Shown: positions 27,397 through 38,935, counted from the stretch's first letter. The stretch: DNA of 64,000 nt from Nitratireductor kimnyeongensis (GCF_019891395.1 NZ_CP078143.1:1774001-1838000), one strand, 5' to 3'. Notes: generated from the sequence alone by a model not told the origin. Made by a program: numbers and translations.

Positions 27397-28032
27397 TCAG
27401 TAGAGACGGAACAGAATGGGCAGCAGTCCGAGATCCTGGACATACTCCACCAGCTCGAAGGCCGGCATGGCCAGGAAGAAGATCAGCCCGTCCCGCAGCG
27501 TGCCATAAAGGCGCTCGGGCAGAATGGTCAGAGTTTTCGGGTCATGAAAAAGTCGCGGGTTCGGGATGAAGGCCGGCACGCTCGCCAGGTAGGCGTCATA
27601 GGCCTCGCCGAAGGTTTCGCGCAGGTGGTGTTCTTCCCGGCGCGTGGTGATGCTGAGAATGAAGGCCGCCAGAACGCCGCAGATCACTGCAACCACCATG
27701 CTCCCGGTTTGCGCGCCTACCCCCATCGCCCCTATCGTAGAAAAGAGGTAGAGCGGGTTTCGGGTTATGGAATAGGGGCCGTCCTCGACGAGTTCCGCAG
27801 CCTTGCGCCCGCCAATATAAAGTGTGCACCAGAGCCGGCCCGCGATGGCGATGCCGATCAGGCCGAGCCCCGTGATTTCGATGATTTCCTCGATATCGAT
27901 GCCGAGTGGTTGATAGTGCGCCCAGCCCGAATGAAAGAAGAGAACGAAGCCGCAAAGCAGTGCAGCGATGAGCCAGAAGCTCGCGATACGCAGACGCTGG
28001 AATTGCCCCAGCGCGATTTGGTGGATCGACAT
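27397..28032 (-). CDS. ICMT/phospholipid-methyltransferase family membrane protein
   Basis: The 211-residue membrane protein has four or five hydrophobic helices and the conserved C-terminal block of isoprenylcysteine carboxyl methyltransferase-like and PEMT enzymes: DGPYSITRNPLYLFSTIGAM, then RREEHHLRETFGEAYDAYLA, with R-x-P-x-Y and E-E-x-x-L-x-x-x-F-G-x-x-Y motifs for SAM binding. It probably methylates a lipid or small hydrophobic substrate in the inner membrane. It lies alone between infC and rpmI. Confidence 0.85.
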   Translation of the reverse strand: MSIHQIALGQFQRLRIASFWLIAALLCGFVLFFHSGWAHYQPLGIDIEEIIEITGLGLIGIAIAGRLWCTLYIGGRKAAELVEDGPYSITRNPLYLFSTIGAMGVGAQTGSMVVAVICGVLAAFILSITTRREEHHLRETFGEAYDAYLASVPAFIPNPRLFHDPKTLTILPERLYGTLRDGLIFFLAMPAFELVEYVQDLGLLPILFRLY

Positions 28033-28131
28033 TCTCGCATCCCGGATGATGTTGCGCCCCAGTATCAGGCTTTTTCAAAACTGACAGGGAATGACGCTTA
28101 GGGACAGAATGCGGCGCATTTGCGAAAGAAA

Positions 28132-28153
28132 AAGCCGGAGCGAGCCCCGGCTT
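28132..28153 (-). terminator. Terminator of infC
   Basis: AAGCCGG (28132-28138) and CCGGCTT (28147-28153) pair around an eight-base loop and, leftwards, lead into TTTTTCTTTC. It lies about 40 bases after the infC stop. Confidence 0.8.
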
Positions 28154-28193
28154 GTTGTCGTGTTGGTGTGCGTCTTTACGGGCGCAGTGCCAA

Positions 28194-28736
28194 TCAGGTG
28201 GTGCGCGGTGCCAGAACCATCATCATCTGGCGACCTTCGAGCTTCGGCTCGGCTTCCACCTTGGCGATCGGCTCGACCTCTTCCTTGACCCGGTTGAGGA
28301 GCTGCATGCCAAGTTCCATATGCGCCATTTCACGGCCGCGGAAGCGGAGCGTGAGCTTGACCTTGTCGCCAGCCTCGAAGAAGCGGCGAACGGCCTTCAT
28401 CTTCACCTCATAGTCATGGGTGTCGATGTTGGGACGCATCTTGATCTCCTTGATCTCAATGGTCTTCTGCTTCTTGCGCGCCTCGGCAGCCTTTTTCTGG
28501 CTCTGATACTTCATCTTGCCAAGATCGGTGATCTTGCAAACGGGTGGCTTGGCGTTCGATGCCACCTCTACCAGGTCCAGACCCGCCTCCTCGGCAAGAC
28601 GCAAGGCATCTTCCGTGTCGAGAACGCCGCGGTTGTTGCCTTCATCGTCGATCAGCTGAATCTGGGGAACCCGGATGTCGCGGTTTGCGCGCGGGCCTTC
28701 TACTTTCTGAGGCGGCGCTTTGAATGGTCTGCGAAT
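28194..28736 (-). CDS. infC: Translation initiation factor IF-3 (ATT start)
   Basis: The full protein is about 180 residues and starts with the rare codon ATT at 28736, eight bases after AGGAG. The N-terminus then reads (M)[19 protein letters not shown], followed by the IF-3 signature [20 protein letters not shown] and [20 protein letters not shown], the linker [18 protein letters not shown] and the C-terminal domain. The first ATG in frame, at 28604, would cut off the N-terminal domain. A rare start codon is the known basis of infC autoregulation, since IF-3 itself rejects such starts. It prevents subunit joining and proofreads initiator tRNA. Confidence 0.96.
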   Translation of the reverse strand: MRRPFKAPPQKVEGPRANRDIRVPQIQLIDDEGNNRGVLDTEDALRLAEEAGLDLVEVASNAKPPVCKITDLGKMKYQSQKKAAEARKKQKTIEIKEIKMRPNIDTHDYEVKMKAVRRFFEAGDKVKLTLRFRGREMAHMELGMQLLNRVKEEVEPIAKVEAEPKLEGRQMMMVLAPRTT

Positions 28737-28914
28737 GGTCGTGATCTCCTCGAATTGTTAAATCACTGGTTACGGCATTGCTTCAGGCCGAGGCGTATGT
28801 CGTCTCGGCAGGTGAAGTGTCAATAGCATATAAGGTCAAAAGAATCACGTTTCACGTTTCGTCTTGGTGTGAATGCGTGTGATGAATGGTTGGTTCCGGC
28901 ATAGGAGACAGTTG

Positions 28915-29688
28915 ATGAGCGGAGCGAAGGCGCGTTTTCTGACAATCAGCGACACGCAGATCGCGTACCGGCAGCGGGCTGGAAGTGCGCCCGGCCTCGT
29001 CTGGCTAGCGGGCTATAAATCCGACATGCTGGGCACAAAAGCTGAGGCACTGGATGCATGGGCCGCTGAAAGGGGTCACGCCTTCCTGCGGCATGATTAT
29101 TCCGGCCATGGTGAATCCGGCGGCGCGTTCAAAGACGGGACGATCTCGTTCTGGCTGGAGCAGAGCCTTGGTGTTTTCCGGGCTTTTACCGAGGGGCCAC
29201 AGATCCTCGTCGGATCATCCATGGGGGCATGGATCGCGCTCCGCATGGCGCAGGAGCTGAACCGCGCCGGTGAAGGCGCGCGGCTGGCGGGTCTGCTTCT
29301 TCTGGCACCCGCTCCCGATTTCACCAGCGAGCTGGTGGAGCCGAAACTTACTGCTGCCAATCGCCGACAGCTCGAAGACATGGGCTATATGGAAGAGCCT
29401 TCCGACTATTCCGACGAGCCCTACATCTATACGCGCGCATTGTTTGAGGATGGAAAGCGCAACCGGGTGCTCGATGGCATTCTCGACACGCATTGCCCGG
29501 TTCACATCCTCCAAGGCAAGGCCGATCCCGACGTGCCCTTCACCCATGCCATGCGGCTCACCGAGCATCTGCCGGCAGATGACGTCACCCTGTCTTTGAT
29601 CGGCGATGGCGATCACCGGCTTTCCAGGCCGCAGGACATTGCCCTGATCCTCCGGTCACTGGAAGGTCTCATCGAGCGATCCGTTTAG
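28915..29688 (+). CDS. Alpha/beta hydrolase
   Basis: The 257-residue enzyme (start ATG 28915, AGGAG seven bases upstream) has the alpha/beta hydrolase order: GLVWLAGYKSDMLGTKAEAL, the HDYSGHGESGG turn, the nucleophile elbow ILVGSSMGAWIAL with Ser in G-S-S-M-G, an acidic residue in QGKADPDVP and the catalytic His in GDGDHRLSRP. It resembles the ABHD10/palmitoyl-thioesterase-like group. It is divergent from infC; the substrate is unknown. Confidence 0.88.
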   Translation: MSGAKARFLTISDTQIAYRQRAGSAPGLVWLAGYKSDMLGTKAEALDAWAAERGHAFLRHDYSGHGESGGAFKDGTISFWLEQSLGVFRAFTEGPQILVGSSMGAWIALRMAQELNRAGEGARLAGLLLLAPAPDFTSELVEPKLTAANRRQLEDMGYMEEPSDYSDEPYIYTRALFEDGKRNRVLDGILDTHCPVHILQGKADPDVPFTHAMRLTEHLPADDVTLSLIGDGDHRLSRPQDIALILRSLEGLIERSV

Positions 29689-29851
29689 GCGGATTGCCGG
29701 AATGGTGCAGGATCGCGCGAATAAATGATGTAAAATCATGGATTTGCGCGATTTCCGTTTATTATTTCCTTGAATATCGAAAAATGAGCCCCCATTTCGA
29801 AACCATGCAGCTTCCCGGGGGTTGCATGCTCAAGGAAAGGAACGGGTGACC

Positions 29852-30283
29852 ATGACAAATTCTGCGCTTATCCGTCCTGCCTGGACGCCTGCGACGATTG
29901 CTCTGATGGTGGTGGGTTTCATGGTGTTCTGGCCGCTCGGCCTCGCCATGCTCGCCTACATTCTGTGGGGTGACCGGCTCGGGGAGTTCAAGAAGGACGT
30001 GAACCGAAAAACCGATGAAGTTTTCGCCGGCTGCCGGCGTGCATCAAAGCGTCATGCGTTTACAGGCAACGTCGCCTTTGACGACTGGCGCGACAAGGAG
30101 CTGGAGCGCCTCGCCGAGGAACGCCGCAAGCTCGACGAGATGCGCGACGAGTTCGATGATTACATGCGCGAGCTGCGCCGGGCCAAGGATCAGGAAGAGT
30201 TCGATCGTTTCATGAACGAACGTAACAAGGGTCGCAAATCGGGCCACGGCAAATCCGTCCCCGATGTGACTGACGAGGCCTGA
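29852..30283 (+). CDS. DUF2852 family membrane protein
   Basis: The 143-residue protein has one long hydrophobic stretch (TIALMVVGFMVFWPLGLAML), then AYILWGDRLGEFKKDVNRKT, a short variable part with FTGNVAFDDWRDKELERLAE, and a strongly charged coiled-coil-like tail (ERRKLDEMRDEFDDYMRELR). This is the DUF2852 pattern found in Rhizobiales. Function unknown; probably membrane-anchored with a cytoplasmic helical tail. It is followed by a good terminator. Confidence 0.88.
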   Translation: MTNSALIRPAWTPATIALMVVGFMVFWPLGLAMLAYILWGDRLGEFKKDVNRKTDEVFAGCRRASKRHAFTGNVAFDDWRDKELERLAEERRKLDEMRDEFDDYMRELRRAKDQEEFDRFMNERNKGRKSGHGKSVPDVTDEA

Positions 30284-30309
30284 TCCAGTGGACAACAGGT
30301 AAACGGTTG

Positions 30310-30340
30310 AAACGGCATCTCTTCGAGGTGCCGTTTTCTT
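30310..30340 (+). terminator. Terminator after the DUF2852 gene
   Basis: Arms 30310-30321 and 30325-30336 pair over twelve bases (one G-T) around TTC, followed by TTTTCTT. Confidence 0.85.
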
Positions 30341-30377
30341 TGCGCGTTTTTCTCCACGAATCGCTTACTCTTGTTCA

Positions 30378-31142
30378 ATGGCGCTTGGTTTCCTCAACAA
30401 CATGATCGGGCTGAAAGTGACGGCTCCTCCGGCAGAGCGCGTACATCGCGTGGCCGGTCGGGAACTGCCACTGCGCATTGTCGAGAATGCGAGGGCACGG
30501 CGGTTGACGTTGCGGATCGAGCCGGGTGGGCGCGGCCTGCGCATCACCGTGCCGCCGGGCCTTTCCCGCTCACGCGAGGTGGAAGAGTTTCTCGACCGCC
30601 ACACCGGCTGGCTTGAGCAGAAGCTGAAAAAGCTGCCCGAACGACCTTTGGTCCGACCGGGTATCAAGATCCCGGTGCGCGGCGTGCCGCATTTGATCGT
30701 GCACGATCCCGAGAGCCGTGGCGCTGCCAGACTTGCCATGAGGGACGGTGCGCCCGTGCTGGTTGTTCCGGGGGACGGTGAGCGTTTGCCGCGGCGGGTC
30801 GCCGATTTCCTGAAGCGCGAGGCCAAGCGGGACATCGAGGCTCTGGTGGCAAAACACTCCGCCACCATTGGCAAACGCGCCCGCGCGATCCGCTTTCGCG
30901 ACACCAAGAGCCGCTGGGGCTCCTGCACCTCGGATGGCACGCTCTCCTTCTCCTGGCGCATCATGATGGCCCCGCCTCTGGTGATCGATTATCTGGTCGC
31001 CCATGAGGTCGCGCATCTGAAAGAGATGAACCATAGCGCCCGTTTCTGGAAGCTCTGCCGGGAGCTGTGCCCCGAAACGGACCGTTGCAAGGACTGGCTG
31101 AAACGCAATGGCACGGCTTTGCAGGCCATCGGGTTTGAGTGA
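30378..31142 (+). CDS. YgjP-like M48/SprT-type metalloprotease
   Basis: The 254-residue protein shows the YgjP (DUF45) pattern: an N-terminal strand region LRIVENARARRLTLRIEPGG, FRDTKSRWGSCTSDGTLSFS (the diagnostic R-W-G-S-C box) and the zinc motif HEVAHLKEMNHSARFW (HExxH plus downstream His), then a C-terminal helix. Predicted zinc-dependent hydrolase in the cytoplasm; the substrate is unknown. In this and related genomes it lies next to the DUF2852 gene. Confidence 0.9.
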   Translation: MALGFLNNMIGLKVTAPPAERVHRVAGRELPLRIVENARARRLTLRIEPGGRGLRITVPPGLSRSREVEEFLDRHTGWLEQKLKKLPERPLVRPGIKIPVRGVPHLIVHDPESRGAARLAMRDGAPVLVVPGDGERLPRRVADFLKREAKRDIEALVAKHSATIGKRARAIRFRDTKSRWGSCTSDGTLSFSWRIMMAPPLVIDYLVAHEVAHLKEMNHSARFWKLCRELCPETDRCKDWLKRNGTALQAIGFE

Positions 31143-31205
31143 CGGGTGTGCTTTGCCGGGTGTTTTTCTAGGCGACTTCGCCTGATTGCTACTGAGGTGC
31201 CGGGC

Positions 31206-31339
31206 GCCCTCGCCCTTCGACAGGCTCAGGATGAGGGCTACTTCAGCGTCGCCGCACAAAACGACTGAAGAAACACGCCAGCAATTCAACAGCCCTCATC
31301 CTGAGCTTCTTGAGCTTGTCGAAAGACGAAGGGCGAGGG
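31206..31339. repeat. REP-like inverted repeat pair upstream of trpF
   Basis: The left copy 31206-31238 starts GCCCTCGCCCTTCGACAGGC and ends GGATGAGGGC. The right copy 31292-31339 starts GCCCTCATCCTGAGC and ends GACGAAGGGCGAGGG, in opposite orientation. The two share CCTTCGACA(A/G)GCTCAGGATGAGGG, a sequence I recall as a dispersed palindromic repeat in Rhizobiales intergenic regions. The pair could fold into a long cruciform or transcript hairpin. Together with plain sequence it fills the 256-base gap before trpF. Confidence 0.7.
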
Positions 31340-31398
31340 GGCCTGGCGCGACCGCCTCCTGCCTCGACTCCGCCGTCAATTCATGGCACTTCCTTGTT

Positions 31399-32064
31399 AT
31401 GACACTCGACGTAAAAATCTGCGGTCTGAAGACCGATGAAACCGTGGCGGCGGCGCTGGATGGCGGGGCGAGCCATATCGGCTTTATCTTCTTTGAAAAA
31501 AGCCCGCGCCATGTGGAGCCCGAAATGGCTGCAAACCTGCGAAAAGCGGCCCATGGACGGGCACAGGCTGTTGCCGTTTCGGTGAATGTCGATGATGCGG
31601 GACTGGATGCCATCGTGAGCGCTGTTCAGCCCGACATGCTGCAGCTTCATGGCGGGGAAAGCCCGGAGCGCGTTGCCGAGGTGAAGGCCCGCTACGGATT
31701 GCCGGTGATGAAGGCGTTTGCCATCCGCGAGGCGGGCGATCTGGAGCGCATCGCGCCCTATCGCGGCATCGCCGACCGGTTCCTTTTCGATGCCAAGCCG
31801 CCGAAAGGATCCGAGCTTCCCGGCGGCAATGGGGTCTCTTTCGACTGGCAGCTTCTGGCTGGCCTTGACGATAAAGTGGACTACATGCTTTCCGGTGGCC
31901 TGAACGCGGGCAATATCGGCGCGGCTTTGAAAGCGGCCTCGCCGCGCGGAATAGACATTTCGTCTGGTGTAGAAAGCGCGCCGGGCGTGAAAGATCAGCA
32001 AATGATACGCGACTTCTTCGCCGCCATTCGGCAGGCGCTTGAAACCGACGCGGCTCCGGCATGA
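31399..32064 (+). CDS. trpF: Phosphoribosylanthranilate isomerase
   Basis: The 221-residue TIM-barrel enzyme starts [20 protein letters not shown] (catalytic Cys in KICG), with [56 protein letters not shown] (catalytic Asp) and [16 protein letters not shown]. It converts PRA to CdRP in tryptophan synthesis. It is first in the trpF-trpB-trpA-accD-folC cluster typical of Rhizobiales and overlaps or abuts trpB. The frame runs further upstream through the REP-like repeat, which is not coding. Confidence 0.97.
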   Translation: MTLDVKICGLKTDETVAAALDGGASHIGFIFFEKSPRHVEPEMAANLRKAAHGRAQAVAVSVNVDDAGLDAIVSAVQPDMLQLHGGESPERVAEVKARYGLPVMKAFAIREAGDLERIAPYRGIADRFLFDAKPPKGSELPGGNGVSFDWQLLAGLDDKVDYMLSGGLNAGNIGAALKAASPRGIDISSGVESAPGVKDQQMIRDFFAAIRQALETDAAPA

Positions 32065-32087
32065 GGAGCCGGCATGAGGAGAATGGC

Positions 32088-33308
<1,221 letters not shown>

Positions 33309-33310
33309 AC

Positions 33311-33553
33311 ATGTTCGAAATCTATCGCTCCAAGCAAAACCAGCACCACTATGTGGCCATTCGCCAGGACGACGATAGGGAAAATCCGAAGGGGATAAGG
33401 GCAAGCCAGAACCTTGCCTTCCTGACCCATGTGGCCGATGACGGCGAACCCCGTATCGCCTTCGACCCCGAAGAGGCGAAAAGCCGGATAGAGCGCGATG
33501 GTTTCTATGCCTTCGCCGTCACCATCGAAATTCGCGAGCACGCCGAGGGATAG
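33311..33553 (+). CDS. Small unrecognised protein between trpB and trpA
   Basis: About 80 residues starting at ATG 33311 (MFEIYRSKQNQHHYVAIRQD), two bases after the trpB stop; an ATG at 33305 overlaps that stop. The sequence continues with ENPKGIRASQNLAFLTHVAD and AKSRIERDGFYAFAVTIEIR, an alternating pattern that suggests a small alpha/beta domain. It sits tightly in the trp operon, followed by 114 bases before trpA. I recognise no family. Codon use looks like the neighbours, so it is probably a genuine, native gene. Confidence 0.7.
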   Translation: MFEIYRSKQNQHHYVAIRQDDDRENPKGIRASQNLAFLTHVADDGEPRIAFDPEEAKSRIERDGFYAFAVTIEIREHAEG

Positions 33554-33667
33554 GCTGATCGCATTGCATTGCCGCGTTCGTGATCGAGCGATAAGGCCGC
33601 TGCAACCGCAAGGACTGCAAGACGGCGTGGGGGCGCCGCGCTGGATGTACGAGGACCCAGGACCATC

Positions 33668-34507
33668 ATGACCACCCGCATTGACCGCCGCTTCGCGCGG
33701 CTGAAGGAAGAAAACCGCCCGGCACTCGTGACCTATTTCATGGGTGGGGATCCGGATTATGAGACCTCGCTCTCGATCATGAAGGCGCTGCCGGCGGCGG
33801 GCAGCGACGTGATCGAACTGGGCATGCCCTTCTCCGACCCCATGGCCGATGGCCCGGCCATTCAGGCCGCCGGCCTGCGCGCGCTCAAGGGCGGGCAGAC
33901 GCTTTCAAAGACGCTCCAGATGGCGCGTGATTTCCGCAAAGACGACGACGACACGCCCATCGTGATGATGGGCTATTACAACCCGATCTACATCTATGGC
34001 GTGGAGCGCTTTCTTACTGACGCGAAGGCCGCCGGCATTGACGGCCTCATCATCGTCGATCTGCCGCCGGAGATGGATCAGGAGCTTTGCGTTCCGGCGA
34101 TCAAGGCGGGGCTGAACTTCATTCGTCTGGCCACGCCGACGACGGATGAAGAACGTCTCCCAAAGGTTCTGGAGAACACGTCGGGCTTTGTCTATTACGT
34201 GTCGATGACGGGTGTGACGGGATCGGCGCTGCCGGACACGAACAATGTGTCCGAAGCGGTTGCGCGGATCAAGGAACACACGGATCTGCCGATCTGCGTG
34301 GGCTTCGGGGTGAAGACGGCGCGGCAAGCCAAGGCGATCGGCGAAGCGGCGGACGGTGTTGTGGTCGGCAGCGCCATCGTGGCGGCCATCGCACAGTGCT
34401 ACGACGACAACGGCAAGCGGATCAAAGACCCCGCCGAGGCCGTGGCAACCCTTGTGAAGGGGCTCGCAGACGGGGTGCGCCAGGCGCGCCTTGCTGCTGC
34501 CCGATAA
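33668..34507 (+). CDS. trpA: Tryptophan synthase alpha chain
   Basis: The 279-residue TIM barrel has the TrpA signatures: [40 protein letters not shown] (catalytic Glu49 equivalent in ELGMPFSDP), [21 protein letters not shown] (second catalytic Asp), [10 protein letters not shown], and [11 protein letters not shown]. It cleaves indole-3-glycerol phosphate and passes indole to TrpB. Confidence 0.98.
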   Translation: MTTRIDRRFARLKEENRPALVTYFMGGDPDYETSLSIMKALPAAGSDVIELGMPFSDPMADGPAIQAAGLRALKGGQTLSKTLQMARDFRKDDDDTPIVMMGYYNPIYIYGVERFLTDAKAAGIDGLIIVDLPPEMDQELCVPAIKAGLNFIRLATPTTDEERLPKVLENTSGFVYYVSMTGVTGSALPDTNNVSEAVARIKEHTDLPICVGFGVKTARQAKAIGEAADGVVVGSAIVAAIAQCYDDNGKRIKDPAEAVATLVKGLADGVRQARLAAAR

Positions 34508-34549
34508 TTGGCGCATCCTCGGATTGCGGAAAAACAGAAGGCATATGGA

Positions 34550-35506
<957 letters not shown>

Positions 35507-35555
35507 GCAGGCAAGGCTTTGCTGGCTGAATAACCATCCTTCGGGCAGGACCCTG

Positions 35556-36899
35556 ATGACCACTCTCTCCGCCGAGCGGGAAATCGAGCGTCTTCTGTCG
35601 CTCCATCCCAAGGGCTTCGACCTGTCGCTCGAGCGCGTCACGCGCCTGCTCGACCGGCTGGGCAATCCGCATCTGAACATGCCGCCGGTGATCCATGTGG
35701 CGGGCACGAACGGAAAGGGCTCGGCAACGGCCTTCGCGCGCGCCGTGCTGGAAGCGTCGGGACGGGTCGTTCACGTGCACACTTCGCCGCATCTGGTCAA
35801 TTGGCACGAGCGCTACCGGCTGGGTGCGGAAGGCGGCGGAAAGCTGGTGGAAGATGCTGTTCTGGCCGAGGCGGTAGCGCGGGTGGCCGAGGCGAATGCC
35901 GGTGAGACGATCACCGTTTTCGAGATTCTGACCGCGGTGATGTTTGTGCTCTTTTCGGAGCATCCGGCGGATGTGGCGATTGTCGAGGTCGGGCTTGGCG
36001 GTCGGTTTGACGCGACGAATGTCATTCCCCATCCGGCGGCCAGCCTCATCATGCCGATCTCGCTCGATCACGAAGCCTATCTGGGCGACCGGGTGGAGCT
36101 GATTGCCGCCGAGAAGGCCGGCATCATCAAGCGCGGCTCACCCGTGGTTGTTGGCCAACAGCCCTTCGATGCGGCGCGCGAGGTGCTTGTCGATACGGCG
36201 GAAAGACTGGCCTGCCCGCTCACCGTCTATGGCGAGGATTTCCTGGCATTCGAGGAAAACGGCCGCATGATCTATCAGGACAATGATGGCCTTTTCGACA
36301 TGTCGCTGCCACAGCTTGCAGGTCGACATCAGATCGCCAATGCGGCGGCAGCCATCGCCGCGGTCAAGGCGGCGGGCTTTCCTGTTGCTCTGCGTGCGGC
36401 GGAGATCGCGATGGAGCGTGTTGTCTGGCCGGGTCGTCTGCAGCGTCTGCCACAGGGCATGCTTGCGGATCTTGGGCCGGAAGGGGCCGAGATCTGGATC
36501 GATGGCGGGCACAATCCTGGTGCCGGCGAGGCGATTGCCGAGGCGCTGGCTACCGAGGAAGATCGCTCGCCCCGACCGCTCTTCCTGATAGCCGGAATGA
36601 TCAACACAAAGGATCAGACCGGTTATTTTCGCGCCTTCGAGGGCATGGCCCGGCATGTCTATACGGTTCCGGTGGAATCGAGCGATGCGGGTGTGCCCAA
36701 TGCGGAGCTTGCGGCGCGCGCCATGGAGGCGGGGCTTTCCGCAGAGCCGGTCCATTCAGTGGCCAATGCGCTCAAGCTGTTGCGGGATACGCTGGATGCC
36801 GGCCGCGACGGCACCGAACCCCCACCGCGCATCCTGATCTGCGGTTCGCTCTATCTGATCGGCTCGGTGCTGGCCGAAAACGGTACCCCACCGCGGTGA
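35556..36899 (+). CDS. folC: Folylpolyglutamate/dihydrofolate synthase
   Basis: The 447-residue Mur-ligase family enzyme has the start REIERLLSLHPKGFDLSLER, the P-loop VIHVAGTNGKGSATAFARAV, HTSPHLVNWHERYR, TVFEILTAVMFVLF, VEVGLGGRFDATNV, the carbamoylated-lysine region ISLDHEAYLGDRVELIAAEK and WIDGGHNPGAGEAIAEAL. It adds glutamate to dihydropteroate and folates. The ATG at 35556 follows CAGGA by five bases; an earlier ATG at 35472 inside accD has no similarity. Confidence 0.96.
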   Translation: MTTLSAEREIERLLSLHPKGFDLSLERVTRLLDRLGNPHLNMPPVIHVAGTNGKGSATAFARAVLEASGRVVHVHTSPHLVNWHERYRLGAEGGGKLVEDAVLAEAVARVAEANAGETITVFEILTAVMFVLFSEHPADVAIVEVGLGGRFDATNVIPHPAASLIMPISLDHEAYLGDRVELIAAEKAGIIKRGSPVVVGQQPFDAAREVLVDTAERLACPLTVYGEDFLAFEENGRMIYQDNDGLFDMSLPQLAGRHQIANAAAAIAAVKAAGFPVALRAAEIAMERVVWPGRLQRLPQGMLADLGPEGAEIWIDGGHNPGAGEAIAEALATEEDRSPRPLFLIAGMINTKDQTGYFRAFEGMARHVYTVPVESSDAGVPNAELAARAMEAGLSAEPVHSVANALKLLRDTLDAGRDGTEPPPRILICGSLYLIGSVLAENGTPPR

Positions 36900-36915
36900 T
36901 CCCGGCCTCCCAGTC

Positions 36916-36948
36916 TCGTCATCCTCGGGTCAAGCCATAGGATGACGA
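36916..36948. repeat. REP-like palindrome after folC
   Basis: TCGTCATCCT (36916-36925) and AGGATGACGA (36939-36948) are perfectly complementary around CGGGTCAAGCCAT. The core resembles dispersed CGTCATCCTCGGG palindromes I recall from Rhizobiales genomes. It lies between the convergent folC and TSUP genes, where it may also help end transcription. Confidence 0.6.
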
Positions 36949-36971
36949 ATGAGGAGCTGCGGGAAAGCCTC

Positions 36972-37739
36972 TTATACCATCCCTATCACGCCCCGGCGGA
37001 TGAGATCGAGCGCGAGCAGCGTGAGGCCGATCTTGAACCAGCGGCGGAAGGTCTCCTCGGGCAGTTTCTCAAGAAGGCGCGTTCCATAGATCGTGCCCAG
37101 ATAACCCGAAGCGATCATCACCGCGATGAAGGGCAGCCAGCGCCAGAAGGCGAAACCGGCAAGGGCAAAGGCGATGACCTTGAGAGCGTGCTGCACCGTC
37201 ATGCCGGCAGCATGGGTGGCGATCAGCGCCTTGCGGTCGTCGGGAATGAGCTGCGCAAAGAAGGCCGAGAGCAGCGGACCGGTGGCTCCGACAAACATGG
37301 TGGCAACCGCAAGAACGGCACTGCCGGCGGCGAGGCCGGCATGGCTGAGTTGGGCGGCTCCAGGAATCCTTGTCCATGTCACGGCGATGACGAAGACGCC
37401 CAAAACGAGTTTCAAGAGTGCATCGGGCAATTGCACCACGAAATAGGCACCGACTGCAGCGCCGATCAAGCTCCCGAGAATGAAGGGTGCGGCGATCGAG
37501 AAGCGGATATGCGGACGCTGATGCCAGGCACGGCCCGTGTTGGAGCCGAGCTGTACGGCTCCATGAACAGGAATCAACGCTGCTACGGGAATGAAAAGGC
37601 CAAGCAGCGCCAGCATGGCCACACCGCCGCCCACGCCAAAGGCTGCCGTGAGCGCGGAGGTGAAAAAGCTGGCGATGACGAGAAGAAGCGCTGGGAGCAG
37701 ACCCAGCGTTTCAGGCAGTAGCGTATCCCAGCCGCTCAA
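36972..37739 (-). CDS. TSUP family (TauE/SafE-like) anion permease
   Basis: The 255-residue membrane protein has the two-repeat TauE/SafE layout: FFTSALTAAFGVGGGVAMLA at the start of repeat one, PVHGAVQLGSNTGRAW, and GATGPLLSAFFAQLIPDDRK with a conserved THAAGMTVQHALKVIAFAL in repeat two. About eight hydrophobic helices. Family members export or import sulfite, sulfoacetate or other organic anions; the substrate is unknown. The start is TTG at 37739 (AAGGCGGG upstream). Confidence 0.88.
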   Translation of the reverse strand: MSGWDTLLPETLGLLPALLLVIASFFTSALTAAFGVGGGVAMLALLGLFIPVAALIPVHGAVQLGSNTGRAWHQRPHIRFSIAAPFILGSLIGAAVGAYFVVQLPDALLKLVLGVFVIAVTWTRIPGAAQLSHAGLAAGSAVLAVATMFVGATGPLLSAFFAQLIPDDRKALIATHAAGMTVQHALKVIAFALAGFAFWRWLPFIAVMIASGYLGTIYGTRLLEKLPEETFRRWFKIGLTLLALDLIRRGVIGMV

Positions 37740-37748
37740 TGGCCCGCC

Positions 37749-38723
37749 TTACAGGAATTGCTTGCGGGTGAACTGGCCTGCCGGGCGGTAGCGCCACAGA
37801 TAGGTGGGCAGGATGGCGGCCAGAGAATGTTTCTGGATGCCAAGTCCTTCGAGCGTGCGCCCGGCCGCTTGCGCCTCTTCAGAAACAACGTTGTCGGTCT
37901 TGAGAAGCTTCACCTGATCGAGAGTGAGCAGCGGGTTCGGCAAAAGGCCAAGAATGCGGGCCTGGATGCGTGCGACGAACCAAGGCAGGGAAACGAACCA
38001 GCGTTTGCGGTAGGTGGCTTCGAGCATCTCCTCAAGGCATTCGCGGAAGGAGAGGGCTTCCGGCCCGCCCAGCTCGTAGATCTGGCCGCCCTTCAGGTCG
38101 CCATCGACAGAGCGGGCATAGGCTTCGGCCACATCGCCAACATAGACAGGCTGGAACTTCGTCTCGCCGCCACCGATCAAAGGCAGGAACGGCGAGAACC
38201 GCGCCATGTTGGCAAAGCGGTTGAAGAAATCGTCTTCCGGACCGAAGACGATGGATGGGCGGATGATCACCGCATCCTTGACGGTTTCCAGTACGGCTTT
38301 TTCGCCTAGTGCCTTGGTGCGGGCATAGTCGGACTCGGACTCCGGATCGGCCCCGATCGCCGAGCCATGAGTGAGCTTTGCGCCAGTTGCGCGGGCGGCT
38401 TCCGCCACTGCACGGGCGCCGAAATGTTGAACCGCGTCAAAGGACTGGCGTCCGGATTCATAGAGGATGCCGACCAGATTGATCACATGGTCGGCGCCTT
38501 CCACTGCCCGGTCGATGGACGCACGGTTGCGCAAGTTCGCCTGCACGGCTTGCACTTGGCCGACATTGCCGAGTGGCTGCAAATGTATCGCTGTATTGGG
38601 GTTGCGGCATGCAACGCGCACCCGGTAGCCGCGCCTCGTGAGGGCCTGCACCAAATGGCGGCCGACAAAGCCGTTGCCGCCGAAAATGGTGATGAGCTTA
38701 GGTTTCTGGCTGATGGTGGCCAT
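37749..38723 (-). CDS. NDUFA9-like complex I-associated NAD(P)-binding protein
   Basis: The 324-residue extended short-chain dehydrogenase starts KLITIFGGNGFVGRHLVQAL (glycine-rich NAD(P) loop) and keeps a YxxxK motif as DYARTKALGEKAV, with IIRPSIVFGPEDDFFNRFAN and FQPVYVGDVAEAYARSVDG. This is the pattern of the alphaproteobacterial relatives of the mitochondrial complex I subunit NDUFA9, thought to be a non-catalytic, NADPH-binding accessory. The start at 38723 has GGAG and GAGGC upstream. It ends ten bases from the TSUP start, probably one unit. Confidence 0.88.
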   Translation of the reverse strand: MATISQKPKLITIFGGNGFVGRHLVQALTRRGYRVRVACRNPNTAIHLQPLGNVGQVQAVQANLRNRASIDRAVEGADHVINLVGILYESGRQSFDAVQHFGARAVAEAARATGAKLTHGSAIGADPESESDYARTKALGEKAVLETVKDAVIIRPSIVFGPEDDFFNRFANMARFSPFLPLIGGGETKFQPVYVGDVAEAYARSVDGDLKGGQIYELGGPEALSFRECLEEMLEATYRKRWFVSLPWFVARIQARILGLLPNPLLTLDQVKLLKTDNVVSEEAQAAGRTLEGLGIQKHSLAAILPTYLWRYRPAGQFTRKQFL

Positions 38724-38935
38724 TTGCCTCTGTCTCCGATTTCTCAACGGCTTCATAATCGGTTTCGCGCCAAAGGCAAAGGGTGCCCGGTCATAGTTTT
38801 CATCCCCAGCCTGAAATCACTGCAAAACTTGGAAAAAAGCCATGAAACCCCTATATCTTGGGGGACAGGCGCCGGGTGATTCGCGGCGCGGACTTCCCAT
38901 GCCCAAAAGGGGGTTCCCTCAGGGCTCCTGAGTGA

